The notes: a model not told the origin generated them from the letters alone. 64,000 bases of DNA from Streptomyces corallincola (GCF_019104725.1 NZ_JAHRXF010000002.1:1-64000), one strand, 5' to 3'. Shown: positions 43,269 to 52,966, counted from the first letter of the stretch. Numbers and translations: made by a program.

Positions 43269-45473
43269 TTGAGTCGTGAAACTGACACTCCGTCCTCCGG
43301 GCCCAACGGGACCGGCGGACCCGCGTATCCCTCCGGGACACCGCCGTACGGCACCCCGCTGGCCTCCGGTGCCGGAGCGGGCACCGGGCGTCCGGACGGG
43401 CCGCCCGAGGAGCGCAAGACCGAGACCACGCTGACGACCCGCGTGCGGATCAACATCCCCGGGTCCCGGCCCATCCCGCCCGTCGTGGTGCGCACCACCG
43501 TCGCGGACGGCGAGGGCGCCGCCGACGACGCCCCCGCCGAGCAGCGGCAGGCGCCGGACGCCCCGGCCGCGCCCGCCCCCGAGCCGGTCCCGGCCGAGCC
43601 CGCGGCACCGGCCGGGGAGAAGACCAGCGACTGGTTCGCCCCGCGCAAGCCCCAGTCCGCCAAGGGCGGTCCGGGCGGCGGCGGCACCAACGGCGCCGGA
43701 ATTCCCACCGCTCCGGCGGCGGGCGCCGCTCCCGCCGGTGCGCACGGCACCAACGGCGCGGGACTGCCCGGCGGCTCCACCGGTGCCCCCGCACCCGGCT
43801 CCCGCCCCGGCGGTGTGGTCGGCTCCATGAGCGCGCCCGGCGCACCCCGCCCCAACGGCAACGGCAACGGCACCGGCACCGGTGCCGCCCAGGGTCTGCC
43901 CGGCGCCACCGGCGGCAAGGTCGCCCCCGGCCACGGCGGCGGCACCGGCTCCTTCGACGTCACCGAGGCGCTCACCGCGGGCTCCCGCCCCAACGCGCCC
44001 GGCGGCGCCGACGTGACCCGCGACGATCTGCCGTACTTCTCCGACACCGGCAGCCACGACCTCCGCTCCGGCAACGGCGCGGGCCGTCCCGGCGGCCCCG
44101 GCTCTCCGGGCGGCGCCGGTGGCCCCGCCGGACGCGGTCCGCAGCACCCGGCCGGACCGACCACAGGCCCGGTCACCGGCGACGGCCCCTACGTTCCGCC
44201 GGTCCCGCGCGATCCGGGCATGGAGCCCGGCGAGCGCTTCGACGCCCCCGGCGGCTACGGCGACCCGCACCTGCCCGGCGCCCCGACCGCCCCCGGCGCA
44301 CGCGCGGCGGGCGGTGCGCTCAGCGACGACACCGCGATCCTCACCCCGCAGACACCGGTCCCGGTGCCCGGCGGCCCCCGTGCCGACCACGTCTCCGGAC
44401 ACACCGTCACCACCGGCATCCCGGTCGTCCCCGGCGGCCCGTTCGCGCCCGGCGCCGGGAACCCGGCCGCACCGGCGGCACCCCGGCCCGCACCGGCGGC
44501 GCAGGCGTCCGCGCCCGCCAAGCCGAAGAAGAAGGGCCGCAGCAAGCTGGTCCTGCTCACGGCGCTCGTGGTCGTCGCGGCGGGCGGCACCTACGCGGCC
44601 GGGCTGCTGATGAACCACACCGACGTCCCCAGGGGCACCACCGTGCTCGGCCTGGACATCGGCGGCGGCACCCGCGACGACGCCGTCAAGAAGCTCGACC
44701 AGGCTTTCGGCGGGCGGGTCAACAAGCCGCTGAAGCTGGACGTGGGGGGGAAAACGATCTCCCTCACCCCGGAGAACGCGGGTCTCCAGTTCGACTACCA
44801 GGCCACCGTCGCCAAGGCCGCCACCAGCGACTACAACCCGGTCTCCGTGGTCGGTTCGCTGTTCGGGCAGAAGCGGGTGATCGAGCCCGTCATGCCGGTG
44901 GACGAGGAGAAGCTCCAGGCCGCGCTCCAGCAGGCGGGCGGCGGCTCCGGCTCGGTCACCGAGGGCGGCATCACCTTCGCCGGGGGCAAGGCCGTACCCG
45001 TCTACGGCAAGGCGGGCAAGGCGGTGGACGCCGGGCAGGCCACCCCGGCGATCGAGCGGGCGTACCGCTCGCTGGTCGAGACGGAGACCGCCGCGCCGGT
45101 CACCGTGCCGACCACGATGAAGCAGCCGAGTGTGTCGGACACCGAGGTGAACCGGGAGCTGAAGGAGTTCGCGCAGCCCGCGATGTCCGGCCTGGTCACC
45201 GTGCGCACCGACGCCGCGCACAGCATCCCGTTCGGCCCGGTGTCGCTGCCGAAGATCCTCCGCTTCAAGGCGGTGGACGGGAAGCTGGTGGACTACTTCG
45301 ACCTGAAGGCTCTTCAGACCGCCTACGGCAGCACCTTCGAGGGCGTCGAGGTCCAGGGCGCGAGCGGCAAACGGGACATCCTCCCGCAGGACGTGGCCGC
45401 CGCGCTGCGCAAGGCCCTGCTCGGCAGGACGGCCGCCCAGCGGGTCGGCGTCATCGATGTCAACCCGACCTGA
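43269..45473 (+). CDS. Bitopic membrane protein with peptidoglycan-binding (PG_binding_4/YoaR-like) domain
   Basis: 734 residues from TTG 43269, with GGGAGAA about 7 nt upstream. The first 420 residues are disordered and rich in G, P and A, presumably cytoplasmic. A basic stretch KPKKKGRSK precedes a single membrane helix (LVLLTALVVVAAGGTYAAGL). The extracellular part (about 450-734) begins DVPRGTTVLGLDIGGGTRDD, characteristic of the PG_binding_4 domain found in front of VanW-like proteins; a second such domain follows, but no VanW domain is present. Probable cell-wall-linked protein. Function unknown. Confidence 0.75.
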   Translation: MSRETDTPSSGPNGTGGPAYPSGTPPYGTPLASGAGAGTGRPDGPPEERKTETTLTTRVRINIPGSRPIPPVVVRTTVADGEGAADDAPAEQRQAPDAPAAPAPEPVPAEPAAPAGEKTSDWFAPRKPQSAKGGPGGGGTNGAGIPTAPAAGAAPAGAHGTNGAGLPGGSTGAPAPGSRPGGVVGSMSAPGAPRPNGNGNGTGTGAAQGLPGATGGKVAPGHGGGTGSFDVTEALTAGSRPNAPGGADVTRDDLPYFSDTGSHDLRSGNGAGRPGGPGSPGGAGGPAGRGPQHPAGPTTGPVTGDGPYVPPVPRDPGMEPGERFDAPGGYGDPHLPGAPTAPGARAAGGALSDDTAILTPQTPVPVPGGPRADHVSGHTVTTGIPVVPGGPFAPGAGNPAAPAAPRPAPAAQASAPAKPKKKGRSKLVLLTALVVVAAGGTYAAGLLMNHTDVPRGTTVLGLDIGGGTRDDAVKKLDQAFGGRVNKPLKLDVGGKTISLTPENAGLQFDYQATVAKAATSDYNPVSVVGSLFGQKRVIEPVMPVDEEKLQAALQQAGGGSGSVTEGGITFAGGKAVPVYGKAGKAVDAGQATPAIERAYRSLVETETAAPVTVPTTMKQPSVSDTEVNRELKEFAQPAMSGLVTVRTDAAHSIPFGPVSLPKILRFKAVDGKLVDYFDLKALQTAYGSTFEGVEVQGASGKRDILPQDVAAALRKALLGRTAAQRVGVIDVNPT

Positions 45474-45580
45474 GCGGCACCCCCGGTCCGTACGTCACGG
45501 GTGCCGCATGACATCCGTCATGCGGCACTCCGGACGCACGGCACTGTCCCCGCGGGATGCGGGCGGGCCAGCATGGGGGT

Positions 45581-46492
45581 ATGACAACGACAGCTTCGGT
45601 GGTCGCGTTCGACCAGGTGAGCAAGGCGTTCGGCGACGTCCGCGCGGTGGACGGACTGAGCCTGACCCTGCATCCGGGGGAGACCGTGGCCCTCCTCGGC
45701 CCCAACGGGGCCGGCAAGTCCACGACGCTCGACCTGCTCCTCGGGCTCAAGCAGCCCGACACCGGCACGGTCCGCGTCCTCGGCACCACCCCGCGCGAGG
45801 CGATCGTCGCGGGCCGGGTGGGTGCCATGCTCCAGACCGGCGGCCTGATGGACGAGGTCACCGTCGCCGAACTGGTCGCGCTGGCCTGCTCGTTGCACCC
45901 GAAGCCGTACAAGGCGTCGGACGTGCTGGCCCGCGCGGGCATCGCGCAGATCGCGGACCGCAAGGTCAACAAGCTCTCCGGCGGACAGGCCCAGCGGGTC
46001 CGCTTCGCGCTCGCCACCGCAGGTGACAGCGACCTGATCGTGCTGGACGAACCCACCACCGGCATGGACGTCACCACCCGGCAGGCGTTCTGGGCCACCA
46101 TGCGCGAACAGGCCGACCAGGGCCGTACGGTCCTCTTCGCCACCCACTACCTCGAAGAGGCCGACGCCATCGCCGACCGGGTGCTCGTCCTGCACCGGGG
46201 CCGCCTCCTCGCCGACGGCACCGCCGCCGAGATCAAGGCGCGGGCGGGCGCCCGCCGGGTCTCCTTCGACCTGGACGGCACCCCCGACGAGTCCGCGCTC
46301 GGCGCGCTGCCCTTCCTCACCTCGCTCGACGTCTCCGGGCAGACCGTGCGCCTCCAGTCCGCCGACGCCGACGCCACCGTCCACGCGCTCTACGGCATCG
46401 GCCTCTACCCCCGCAACCTCGAAGTCACCGGGCTCGGTCTGGAGCAGGCCTTCGTCGCCATCACCACCGCCGAGGAGGCGAAGCAGAAGTGA
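45581..46492 (+). CDS. ABC transporter ATP-binding protein (ABC-2 exporter, DrrA-like)
   Basis: 303-residue ATPase. Walker A is GPNGAGKST, signature LSGGQAQRVRFALATAGDSD, Walker B LIVLDEPTTGMD and switch His in LFATHYLEEAD. The C-terminal DUF4162-like extension (RVSFDLDGTPDESALG onward) marks the drug/antibiotic exporter group. ATG 45581 is used; CAGCAT at 45569-45574 may be a weak leaderless -10. First gene of a four-gene operon with a permease and a two-component system. Confidence 0.9.
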   Translation: MTTTASVVAFDQVSKAFGDVRAVDGLSLTLHPGETVALLGPNGAGKSTTLDLLLGLKQPDTGTVRVLGTTPREAIVAGRVGAMLQTGGLMDEVTVAELVALACSLHPKPYKASDVLARAGIAQIADRKVNKLSGGQAQRVRFALATAGDSDLIVLDEPTTGMDVTTRQAFWATMREQADQGRTVLFATHYLEEADAIADRVLVLHRGRLLADGTAAEIKARAGARRVSFDLDGTPDESALGALPFLTSLDVSGQTVRLQSADADATVHALYGIGLYPRNLEVTGLGLEQAFVAITTAEEAKQK

Positions 46493-47229
46493 ACGGCCTC
46501 ATCAAGCTCGAACTCGCCCGCGCCCTGCGCAACCGCAAGTTCCTGTTCTTCTCGGTGATCTACCCCTCGGCGCTGTTCCTGCTGATCGCGGGCAACGCCG
46601 ACTCCACGGCGAAGCTCCCCGGCACCGGGCTCACCCTGCCGACGTACATGATGGTGTCGATGGCGTCCTTCGGCGCGCTGACCGCCGTGCTCATGGGCAA
46701 CAGCGAGCGCATCGCCAAGGAGCGGGAGAGCGGCTGGGTACGGCAGCTGAGGCTCACCACGCTGCCGGGGCGCGGGTACGTCCTCGCCAAGACCGCCAGT
46801 GCCGCCGTGGTCAGCCTGCCGTCCATCGTCGTGGTGTTCGTCGTCGCCGCGCTGGTGAAGGACGTGCGCATGGAGAGCTGGCAGTGGCTGGCGCTCACCG
46901 GGGCGATCTGGGCGGGCAGCCTGGTGTTCGCCGCCCTCGGGGTGGCCATCGGCTATCTTGCGAGCGGGGACGCGGTCCGGCCGATCACGATGATCACGTA
47001 CTTCGGTCTGTCCATGCTCGGCGGGCTGTGGATGCCGACGACGACCTTCCCCGGCTGGCTCCAGTCCATCGCCAAGTGGATGCCGACCCACGCCTACGCC
47101 GGGCTGGGACGGGCGATCGAGCAGAGCCAGGCTCCGCACATGGGGGACATCGCCAACCTCGCCGTCTTCTTCGTCCTGTTCGCGGGCGGCGCCGCCTGGC
47201 TCTACCGGAAGGACACGCTGAAGGCGTGA
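46489..47229 (+). CDS. ABC-2 type transporter permease
   Basis: 246-residue permease with six membrane segments in the ABC-2 pattern and a short cytoplasmic start (MNGLIKLELARALRNRKFL). The conserved loop has SERIAKERESGWVRQLRLTT, and the last helices contain GLSMLGGLWMPTTTFPGWLQ. Overlaps the ATPase gene by 4 bp (GTGA). Together they form an exporter whose substrate is unknown; the downstream sensor kinase suggests induction by a membrane or antibiotic signal. Confidence 0.88.
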   Translation: MNGLIKLELARALRNRKFLFFSVIYPSALFLLIAGNADSTAKLPGTGLTLPTYMMVSMASFGALTAVLMGNSERIAKERESGWVRQLRLTTLPGRGYVLAKTASAAVVSLPSIVVVFVVAALVKDVRMESWQWLALTGAIWAGSLVFAALGVAIGYLASGDAVRPITMITYFGLSMLGGLWMPTTTFPGWLQSIAKWMPTHAYAGLGRAIEQSQAPHMGDIANLAVFFVLFAGGAAWLYRKDTLKA

Positions 47230-48425
47230 GCACCATGACGGAGCGCAGCGACCGTCCCGGCGGACCGGGGGACGTGCCCATCGGGCGGCCCCCCACCAAC
47301 CGCCGGGAACTGTCGGCCAAACTGCTGTGGATCGGCGCCTATCTGGTCTTCCTCGGCTGGCCGCTGGAGGACCTCGTCTCGGGGCGCCACTCGGCCGCCG
47401 CGACCGCGCTGGGCGCCGCCGGACTGGCCGCCTTCGTCGTCGCCTACCTCTCGCTGGTCTTCCGCAACGTGGGCCGTCCGTTCTCCGCGCGGACCGTCGG
47501 CACCCTCCTCGGCACGATCGCCGTCCTCGCCTGTGTGCTCGCCCACAGCCTCGGCGGCTCCTGGCTCGGCCTGTTCGTCTACGTCTCGGTGGCGTGCGGC
47601 GCCACCCTGCCGCGGCGCGGCGCGTACGTGGCCATCCCGGTCAACGCCGCCCTGATGTACCTGGTGGGCCGGCACTCCGACGAGGCCGAGGCGCGGAACC
47701 TGCTGCTGATCACCGTGCTCGTCGGGTTCGGCATGATCGGTGTACGGCAACTGGTGCGCACCACCGTGGAGTTGCGCAAGGCACGGGCCACCGTCGCGCA
47801 GCTCGCCGCCAACGAGGAGCGGCTGCGGCTCGCCCGCGACCTGCACGACTTGCTCGGGCACTCGCTCTCCCTGATCACGCTCAAGAGCGAACTGGCCGGG
47901 CGGATGCTGCCCGGCCGCCCCGAGGAGGCCGCCCAGCAGGTCGCCGACATCGAACAGGTCAGCAGGCAGGCCCTGGTGGACGTGCGGGCCGCCGTCACCG
48001 GCTACCGCAGGGCCCGGCTCGCCGCCGAACTCGCGGGCGCCCACATGGCGTTGACGGCCGCCGGGGTCGCCGCCCAAGTGCCCGCCGAACCCGACCTCAC
48101 CGGCGTCCCCGAGGAGGTTGAGGCCGCCCTCGCCTGGTCGCTGCGCGAAGGCGTCACCAACGTCGTACGGCACAGCGGCGCCGCCCGCTGCGTCGTCTCC
48201 GTCACCCACCGGCAGACCCTGGACGGTCCCGTACTGGAACTCGCCGTCGAGGACGACGGCACCGGCGGCCCCGCCAGGACCGTCCCCGGCAACGGACTCG
48301 CCGGGCTCACCGAGCGGCTGGAGGCGGCGGGCGGCTCCCTGGAGGCGGGCCGGACCCGGCGCGGGTTCCGGCTGCTGGCCAGGGTCCCGGCGGCCGGTGC
48401 GCCGGACGTAGGATCCGGGGCATGA
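47226..48425 (+). CDS. DesK-like sensor histidine kinase (HisKA_3)
   Basis: About 399 residues from GTG 47226, which overlaps the permease stop as GTGA; ATG 47235 three codons later is an alternative. Four to six membrane helices in the first half have no large extracellular loop, as in intramembrane-sensing DesK/LiaS-type kinases. The HisKA_3 box holds the phospho-acceptor H207 in LARDLHDLLGHSLSLITLKS. The HATPase follows (LREGVTNVVRHSGAARCVVS, VEDDGTG, GNGLAGLTERLEAAGGSL). It should phosphorylate the response regulator encoded next. Confidence 0.9.
   Translation: MSTMTERSDRPGGPGDVPIGRPPTNRRELSAKLLWIGAYLVFLGWPLEDLVSGRHSAAATALGAAGLAAFVVAYLSLVFRNVGRPFSARTVGTLLGTIAVLACVLAHSLGGSWLGLFVYVSVACGATLPRRGAYVAIPVNAALMYLVGRHSDEAEARNLLLITVLVGFGMIGVRQLVRTTVELRKARATVAQLAANEERLRLARDLHDLLGHSLSLITLKSELAGRMLPGRPEEAAQQVADIEQVSRQALVDVRAAVTGYRRARLAAELAGAHMALTAAGVAAQVPAEPDLTGVPEEVEAALAWSLREGVTNVVRHSGAARCVVSVTHRQTLDGPVLELAVEDDGTGGPARTVPGNGLAGLTERLEAAGGSLEAGRTRRGFRLLARVPAAGAPDVGSGA
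48409..48414 (+). promoter_or_regulatory. Internal leaderless -10 box of the response regulator gene
   Basis: TAGGAT lies in the end of the kinase gene, 7 nt before the ATG at 48422. It could make the regulator partly independent of the operon promoter. Confidence 0.4.
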
Positions 48426-49036
48426 CGCCACCGATCAGGGTCCTGCTCGCGGAGGACCAGTCGATGGTCCGGGAGGCGCTGGCCGCGCTGCTCGGTCTGG
48501 AGGACGACATCGAGGTCGTCGCGCAGGTCGCGCGTGGCGACGAGGTGCTCGCGGCGGTCGCCGCCCACCGGGTGGACGTCGCCCTCCTCGACATCGAGAT
48601 GCCCGGCTGCACCGGCATCGAGGCCGCCGCCCGCGTGCACCGCGCCCACCCCGGCGTGAAACTCGTCGTCCTCACCACCTTCGGCCGCCCCGGCTATCTC
48701 CGCAGCGCGATGGAGGCGGGCGCCGATGCCTTCCTGGTCAAGGACGCCCCCGCCGCCCAACTCGCCGCCGCCGTCCGCACGGTCCTCTCCGGCGAACGCG
48801 TCATCGATCCCACCCTCGCCGCCGCCGCCCTCGCCGAAGGCGCCAACCCCCTCACGGACCGCGAACGCGAGGTCCTCCGCGCCGCGGCCGACGGCGCCAC
48901 CAACGCGGAACTGTCCTCCGCCCTCCACCTCTCCCAGGGCACCGTCCGCAACTACCTCTCCACGGCGATCCAGAAACTGGCGGTCCGCAACAGGGCCGAA
49001 GCGGTACGCACAGCGCGGGAAAAGGGCTGGCTGTAG
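48422..49036 (+). CDS. NarL/LuxR-family response regulator (DesR-like)
   Basis: 204-residue regulator. The receiver domain (1-120) has acidic AEDQ, the phospho-acceptor D57 in VALLDIEMPG and the conserved Lys in FLVKDAPA. The LuxR-type HTH (about 140-200) reads LTDREREVLRAAADGATNAE then LHLSQGTVRNYLSTAIQKLA. Overlaps the kinase gene by 4 bp. The likely target is the promoter of its own exporter operon. Confidence 0.92.
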   Translation: MTPPIRVLLAEDQSMVREALAALLGLEDDIEVVAQVARGDEVLAAVAAHRVDVALLDIEMPGCTGIEAAARVHRAHPGVKLVVLTTFGRPGYLRSAMEAGADAFLVKDAPAAQLAAAVRTVLSGERVIDPTLAAAALAEGANPLTDREREVLRAAADGATNAELSSALHLSQGTVRNYLSTAIQKLAVRNRAEAVRTAREKGWL

Positions 49037-49204
49037 CTCCCCAGGGGCACTGGTGACGAGACGGCGTCGCCGCGGGCCGGGCGAAGCAATTACGCGCTGC
49101 TCGCTGGGAGGCACCGCCGCGCCCACCCGTGCCGCCCCAGCGGCACGCCTGCCCGCAGCCAGGGGGCCCGCGCGATCGGCCACCGCGGCGGCGAGCGGGC
49201 GGAC

Positions 49205-50068
49205 TCAGTTCAGGCGGGCCCGGGCCCAGCGGGCGGCTTCGCGGACCTTGCCGGCGGCACCCTCGTCCACGACCTCGATCAAGTGCGCGTAGGTCTCCAG
49301 CTCATCCGCACCCTCGGTGAACGCACCCCGCTGGACGAGGAGTTGACCGCGCTCGTAGCGCAACCGGGCGGGATGGGCGGGCAGCAGAAGACTGAGGTCC
49401 ACGGCCCGGAGGGCGATGTCGGAGCGCTCGGGCCGGGCAGCGGCCCAGGAACGGATGTTGTTGAGCACCCGCTGCACGACATCCAGCGGAGCGGCGGGCT
49501 CCAGCATGGTGTCCTCCAGCGGAGCCCCGGTCGCCCCGGTCACCAGAACCTCCGCGTCGGCCCCGCTCAGCACCCGCCCCCCGTCGAACGGATCGGCCAG
49601 CACCCGCTCACCCGGCGCCCCGAACCCGACCACGAAATGACCGGGCAGCGCGACCCCGTACACCGGCGCCCCGGCCCGCCGGGCGACCTCCAGCCAGACC
49701 ACGGACAGCAGGATCGGCAGCCCCCGCCCGCGCCGCAGCACCTCGTGCAGCAGCGAGGATTCGAGCCGCTGGTAATCACCCGGCACCCCGTGGAACCCGC
49801 ACCGCTCCCCGAGCAGCGCCCGCACCGCCTCCGCCCAGGCACGCGGCCCGCCGGGCCGGTACGGCAGCATCCCCGCCAGCCGGTCCAGCTCCATCTGCGC
49901 CGCGTCGATCCCGTCCTCGTCCAGCGCCCCGTCCGTCTCCGCGCCGATCAGCAGGCACAGCGCGGAGAGGTCCGGCCGCTCCTCGCGCGCCTCCTCCCCG
50001 AACCGCCGCCGCACCTCGCCCGAACGCTGCGGCGGGGGCGGGTACGGCGGGGGGAGACGGCGGTACAT
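49205..50068 (-). CDS. SirB1-family transglutaminase-like/TPR protein
   Basis: 287-residue protein with a Transglut_core2 domain (about 60-210) followed by a TPR-like tail. Family motifs: PDLSALCLLIGAETDGALDE at the start, FHGVPGDYQRLESSLLHEVL, RRGRGLPILLSVVWLEVARR and GVALPGHFVVGFG. The usual catalytic Cys of transglutaminases is not evident, as in other SirB1 proteins. Biochemical role unknown. ATG 50068 (MYRRLPPPYP) is preferred; GTG 50089 is possible. The 168-bp gap to the response regulator holds nothing notable. Confidence 0.75.
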   Translation of the reverse strand: MYRRLPPPYPPPPQRSGEVRRRFGEEAREERPDLSALCLLIGAETDGALDEDGIDAAQMELDRLAGMLPYRPGGPRAWAEAVRALLGERCGFHGVPGDYQRLESSLLHEVLRRGRGLPILLSVVWLEVARRAGAPVYGVALPGHFVVGFGAPGERVLADPFDGGRVLSGADAEVLVTGATGAPLEDTMLEPAAPLDVVQRVLNNIRSWAAARPERSDIALRAVDLSLLLPAHPARLRYERGQLLVQRGAFTEGADELETYAHLIEVVDEGAAGKVREAARWARARLN

Positions 50069-50181
50069 GTCTGGCTCATGCCCTTCCACAGCGATCCCTA
50101 CGACGATCCGACCCCCCGTATCTCCCCGAACCCCACCCCACCCCGCACACCCCGAGGGCCCCGCACCCCCCGCGCGTCCCG

Positions 50182-51219
50182 CTACCCCTCCGGCGCCCGG
50201 TAGTGGTGGTAGGCGTGATGCGCCGACATCCCCAGCCCCGCGTACAGCGCCCGCGCCCCCTCGTTGTCCCGTTCCACCTGGAGCCAGGCCGCCGAGGCGC
50301 CCTCCTCCAGTGCCCGCCCGGCCAGCGCGGCGACGATCCGGGTGGCCAGCCCCGTACGGCGCGCCGCGGGGTCGGTCTCCACCGCCGCGAACCCCGCCCA
50401 GCGGCCGTCCACCACGCACCGCCCGATCGCGGCGGGCGGCGCCCCCTCGGCGCCCGGCACGGACGCGAACCACACGGACGGCCCACCGCCCAGCACCCGG
50501 AGCGCGACCCCGCCCGCGCCCTTGCGCCGGTAGCGCGCGAGCCACGCCTCGTCCGCCGTGCGGGACAGGGCGACCCCGGCGCCCTCGTCCCGGTCCGCGA
50601 GCGGCGCCAGCGCGCCCGTCCACAGCTCGGCGCTGACCTCCCGGACCCAGCCGCGCGCCTCCAGCTCCGCGCACAGCAGCTCGTCCGTGCCCTCGGCACC
50701 GGTCGCGGCCTGCACGTACGCGGGCAGCCCCCGTACGCCGTACCACCGCCGTACGGCGGTCAGCGTGTCGTCGAGGGGAAGCCCGGAGCCGCCCGCCGGG
50801 AGGGCGCTGTTGGCGCGGCGGGTGAAGCCCCGGCGGGCGCCGCCGGGCAGCTCCTCGGCGGCGGCGCGCAGCACCCACCCGCCCAGCGGCTCGCTCTCCA
50901 CCGGCGGCCAGGCCCGCGCGGCGATCCGCGCCAGCTCGCGGTACGAGGCGGCGGGCCCCCGGCGCCGCGCCGGAGCGGCCGGGACCACTTTCCCGGCGAC
51001 CAGCAGCGCGCGCGGAATCCGGACACTCCGCCCGTCCCGCTGTGTGATCATGACCACGTCGTCGTCCCATGATGTGAGAACACCCACCGTGTCGGTGAAC
51101 TTCTCCACCGCCGCGCCAGGTTCGCCCAAGCGTCGTACGGAGACCCTTTTGCCCACGTCAGCAGCGGTGATGCGGACGACGAGACGCCCTTGCGCCGAGA
51201 ATTCCACGGGTCGGTACAC
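50182..51219 (-). CDS. GNAT-family N-acetyltransferase
   Basis: 345-residue protein. The C-terminal GNAT fold (about 200-340) includes the acetyl-CoA loop in ETDPAARRTGLATRIVAALA and the end LQVERDNEGARALYAGLGMS. The N-terminal 85 residues (ADVGKRVSVRR, then DTVGVLTSWDDDVVMITQRD) look like a small beta-barrel seen in front of some actinobacterial GNAT proteins. The acceptor is unknown. It is divergent from fdxA with 126 bp between. Confidence 0.82.
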   Translation of the reverse strand: MYRPVEFSAQGRLVVRITAADVGKRVSVRRLGEPGAAVEKFTDTVGVLTSWDDDVVMITQRDGRSVRIPRALLVAGKVVPAAPARRRGPAASYRELARIAARAWPPVESEPLGGWVLRAAAEELPGGARRGFTRRANSALPAGGSGLPLDDTLTAVRRWYGVRGLPAYVQAATGAEGTDELLCAELEARGWVREVSAELWTGALAPLADRDEGAGVALSRTADEAWLARYRRKGAGGVALRVLGGGPSVWFASVPGAEGAPPAAIGRCVVDGRWAGFAAVETDPAARRTGLATRIVAALAGRALEEGASAAWLQVERDNEGARALYAGLGMSAHHAYHHYRAPEG

Positions 51220-51345
51220 CCCTCCTGTTCGGATCGTGCCCCGGAACGGAGATACTAGGGGCGGGCATCACGACGCCGCGCTTCCGCGCGTCAGGCGGCG
51301 GAGCCCGAGGAGGCCCGCGGCGCCCTACCGAGGAGGAACGACAGC

Positions 51346-51666
51346 GTGACCTACGTCATCGCGCAGCCTTGTGTCGATGTGAAGGACAAGGCCTGCATCG
51401 AGGAGTGCCCTGTCGATTGCATCTACGAGGGCCAGCGGTCCTTGTACATCCACCCCGACGAATGCGTGGACTGTGGCGCCTGCGAACCGGTCTGCCCGGT
51501 CGAGGCGATCTTCTACGAGGACGACACCCCGGAGGAGTGGAAGGACTACTACAAGGCGAACGTCGAGTTCTTCGACGACCTGGGCTCCCCGGGCGGCGCC
51601 AGCAAGCTGGGCCTGATCGAGCGTGACCACGCCTTCATCGCCGCGCTGCCCCCGCAGGGCGAGTGA
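51346..51666 (+). CDS. fdxA: 7Fe ferredoxin (FdxA/FdxC type)
   Basis: 106-residue low-potential ferredoxin with one [3Fe-4S] and one [4Fe-4S] cluster. Cluster cysteines follow the seven-iron pattern: C9, C17 and C50 for 3Fe-4S, and C21, C40, C43 and C46 for 4Fe-4S, with C25 extra. The C-terminal extension (PEEWKDYYKANVEFF) is typical of actinobacterial FdxA. GTG 51346 has GAGGAGG 8 nt upstream. It precedes dapC, an order shared with mycobacteria (Rv1177-Rv1178). Confidence 0.94.
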   Translation: MTYVIAQPCVDVKDKACIEECPVDCIYEGQRSLYIHPDECVDCGACEPVCPVEAIFYEDDTPEEWKDYYKANVEFFDDLGSPGGASKLGLIERDHAFIAALPPQGE

Positions 51667-51696
51667 CCCGGCGGGCAGGCAGTCCGAGTTGAGCAC

Positions 51697-51752
51697 CGCC
51701 TCGGTCCCGTACGGCACGATCGCCCCGATCGCCGCCGTGCGGGACCGAGGCG
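51697..51752 (+). terminator. Terminator after fdxA
   Basis: CGCCTCGGTCCCG pairs perfectly with CGGGACCGAGGCG (13 bp), with an inner ACGGC/GCCGT stem, followed by TTTC. It ends 33 nt before the dapC start. Confidence 0.8.
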
Positions 51753-51785
51753 TTTCGCCGTCACCAGGAAAGTGAGCACCACCCC

Positions 51786-52883
51786 GTGTCCGCAGTCACC
51801 GATCTCCTCCCCGCCTTCCCGTGGGACCGGCTGGAGCCGTTCAAGAAGACGGCCGCCGCGCACCCGGACGGCATCGTCGATCTGTCCGTCGGCACCCCGG
51901 TCGATCCGGTGCCCGAGCTGATCCAGAAGGCCCTGGTGGACGCGGCCGACTCGCCCGGCTACCCGACGGTCTGGGGCACGCCCGCGCTGCGCGACGCGAT
52001 CACCGGCTGGCTGGAGCGCCGCCTCGGCGCGCGCGGCGTCACCCACCGGCACGTGCTGCCGGTCGTCGGCTCCAAGGAACTCGTCGCCTGGCTGCCGACC
52101 CAGCTGGGCCTCGGCCCCGGCGACCGCGTCGCGTACCCGCGCCTGGCCTACCCGACCTACGAGGTCGGCGCCCGTCTCGCCCGCGCCTCCCACGAGGTCT
52201 ACGACGACCCGCGCGACCTGGACCCGGCAGGGCTGAAGCTGCTCTGGCTCAACTCCCCGTCCAACCCGACCGGCCGGGTGCTCTCCACGGACGAGCTGAC
52301 CGGCATCGTCGCCTGGGCCCGCGAGCACGGCGTCCTGCTCGTCGCGGACGAGTGCTACCTCGAACTGGGCTGGGAGGCCGACCCGGTCTCGGTGCTGCAC
52401 CCGGACGTCAACGGCGGTTCGTACGACGGCATCGTGGCCGTGCACTCGCTGTCCAAGCGGTCCAACCTGGCCGGTTACCGGGCCGCGTTCATCGCGGGCG
52501 ACCCGGCGGTGCTGGGCCCGCTGCTGGAGATCCGCAAGCACGGGGGCCTGATGACCTCCGCGCCGACCCAGGCCGCGGTGGTGGCCGCCCTCGGCGACGA
52601 CGAGCACGTCCGCGTGCAGCGCGAGCGCTACGCCGCCCGCCGTGAACTGCTGCGCGGCGCGCTGCTGGGGAGCGGCTTCCGCATCGAGCACAGCGAGGCC
52701 AGCCTCTATCTGTGGGCGACGCGCGAGGAGTCCTGCTGGGACACCGTGGCGCACCTGGCCGAGCGCGGCGTCCTGGTCGCCCCCGGCGACTTCTACGGCC
52801 CGGCGGGCGACCGGTTCGTCCGGGTGGCCCTGACGGCGACCGACGAGCGGATCGCGGCGGCGGTGGCCCGGCTGTCCGGCTGA
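51786..52883 (+). CDS. dapC: Succinyldiaminopimelate aminotransferase DapC
   Basis: 365-residue PLP-dependent class I/II aminotransferase converting succinyl-2-amino-6-ketopimelate to succinyl-DAP in lysine/peptidoglycan precursor synthesis. It opens VTDLLPAFPWDRLEPFKKTA, characteristic of actinobacterial DapC. The PLP lysine is in VHSLSKRSNLAGYR, with NSPSNPTGRVLS and VADECYLELGW as other PLP contacts. GTG 51786 is the start. dapE, two steps later in the pathway's succinylase branch, lies 2 kb downstream. Confidence 0.93.
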   Translation: MSAVTDLLPAFPWDRLEPFKKTAAAHPDGIVDLSVGTPVDPVPELIQKALVDAADSPGYPTVWGTPALRDAITGWLERRLGARGVTHRHVLPVVGSKELVAWLPTQLGLGPGDRVAYPRLAYPTYEVGARLARASHEVYDDPRDLDPAGLKLLWLNSPSNPTGRVLSTDELTGIVAWAREHGVLLVADECYLELGWEADPVSVLHPDVNGGSYDGIVAVHSLSKRSNLAGYRAAFIAGDPAVLGPLLEIRKHGGLMTSAPTQAAVVAALGDDEHVRVQRERYAARRELLRGALLGSGFRIEHSEASLYLWATREESCWDTVAHLAERGVLVAPGDFYGPAGDRFVRVALTATDERIAAAVARLSG

Positions 52884-52903
52884 GACCGCCACGGGGACGG
52901 ACG

Positions 52904-52950
52904 AAGGGGCCGGTCCGGGGAAGCGCGAAGCGCTCCCGGACCGGCCCCTT
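52904..52950. terminator. Terminator after dapC
   Basis: AAGGGGCCGGTCCGGG and CCCGGACCGGCCCCTT pair over 16 bp, with an inner GCGC/GCGC extension. It lies between convergent genes. Confidence 0.85.
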
Positions 52951-52966
52951 CGGTGTGCCGCGGGGC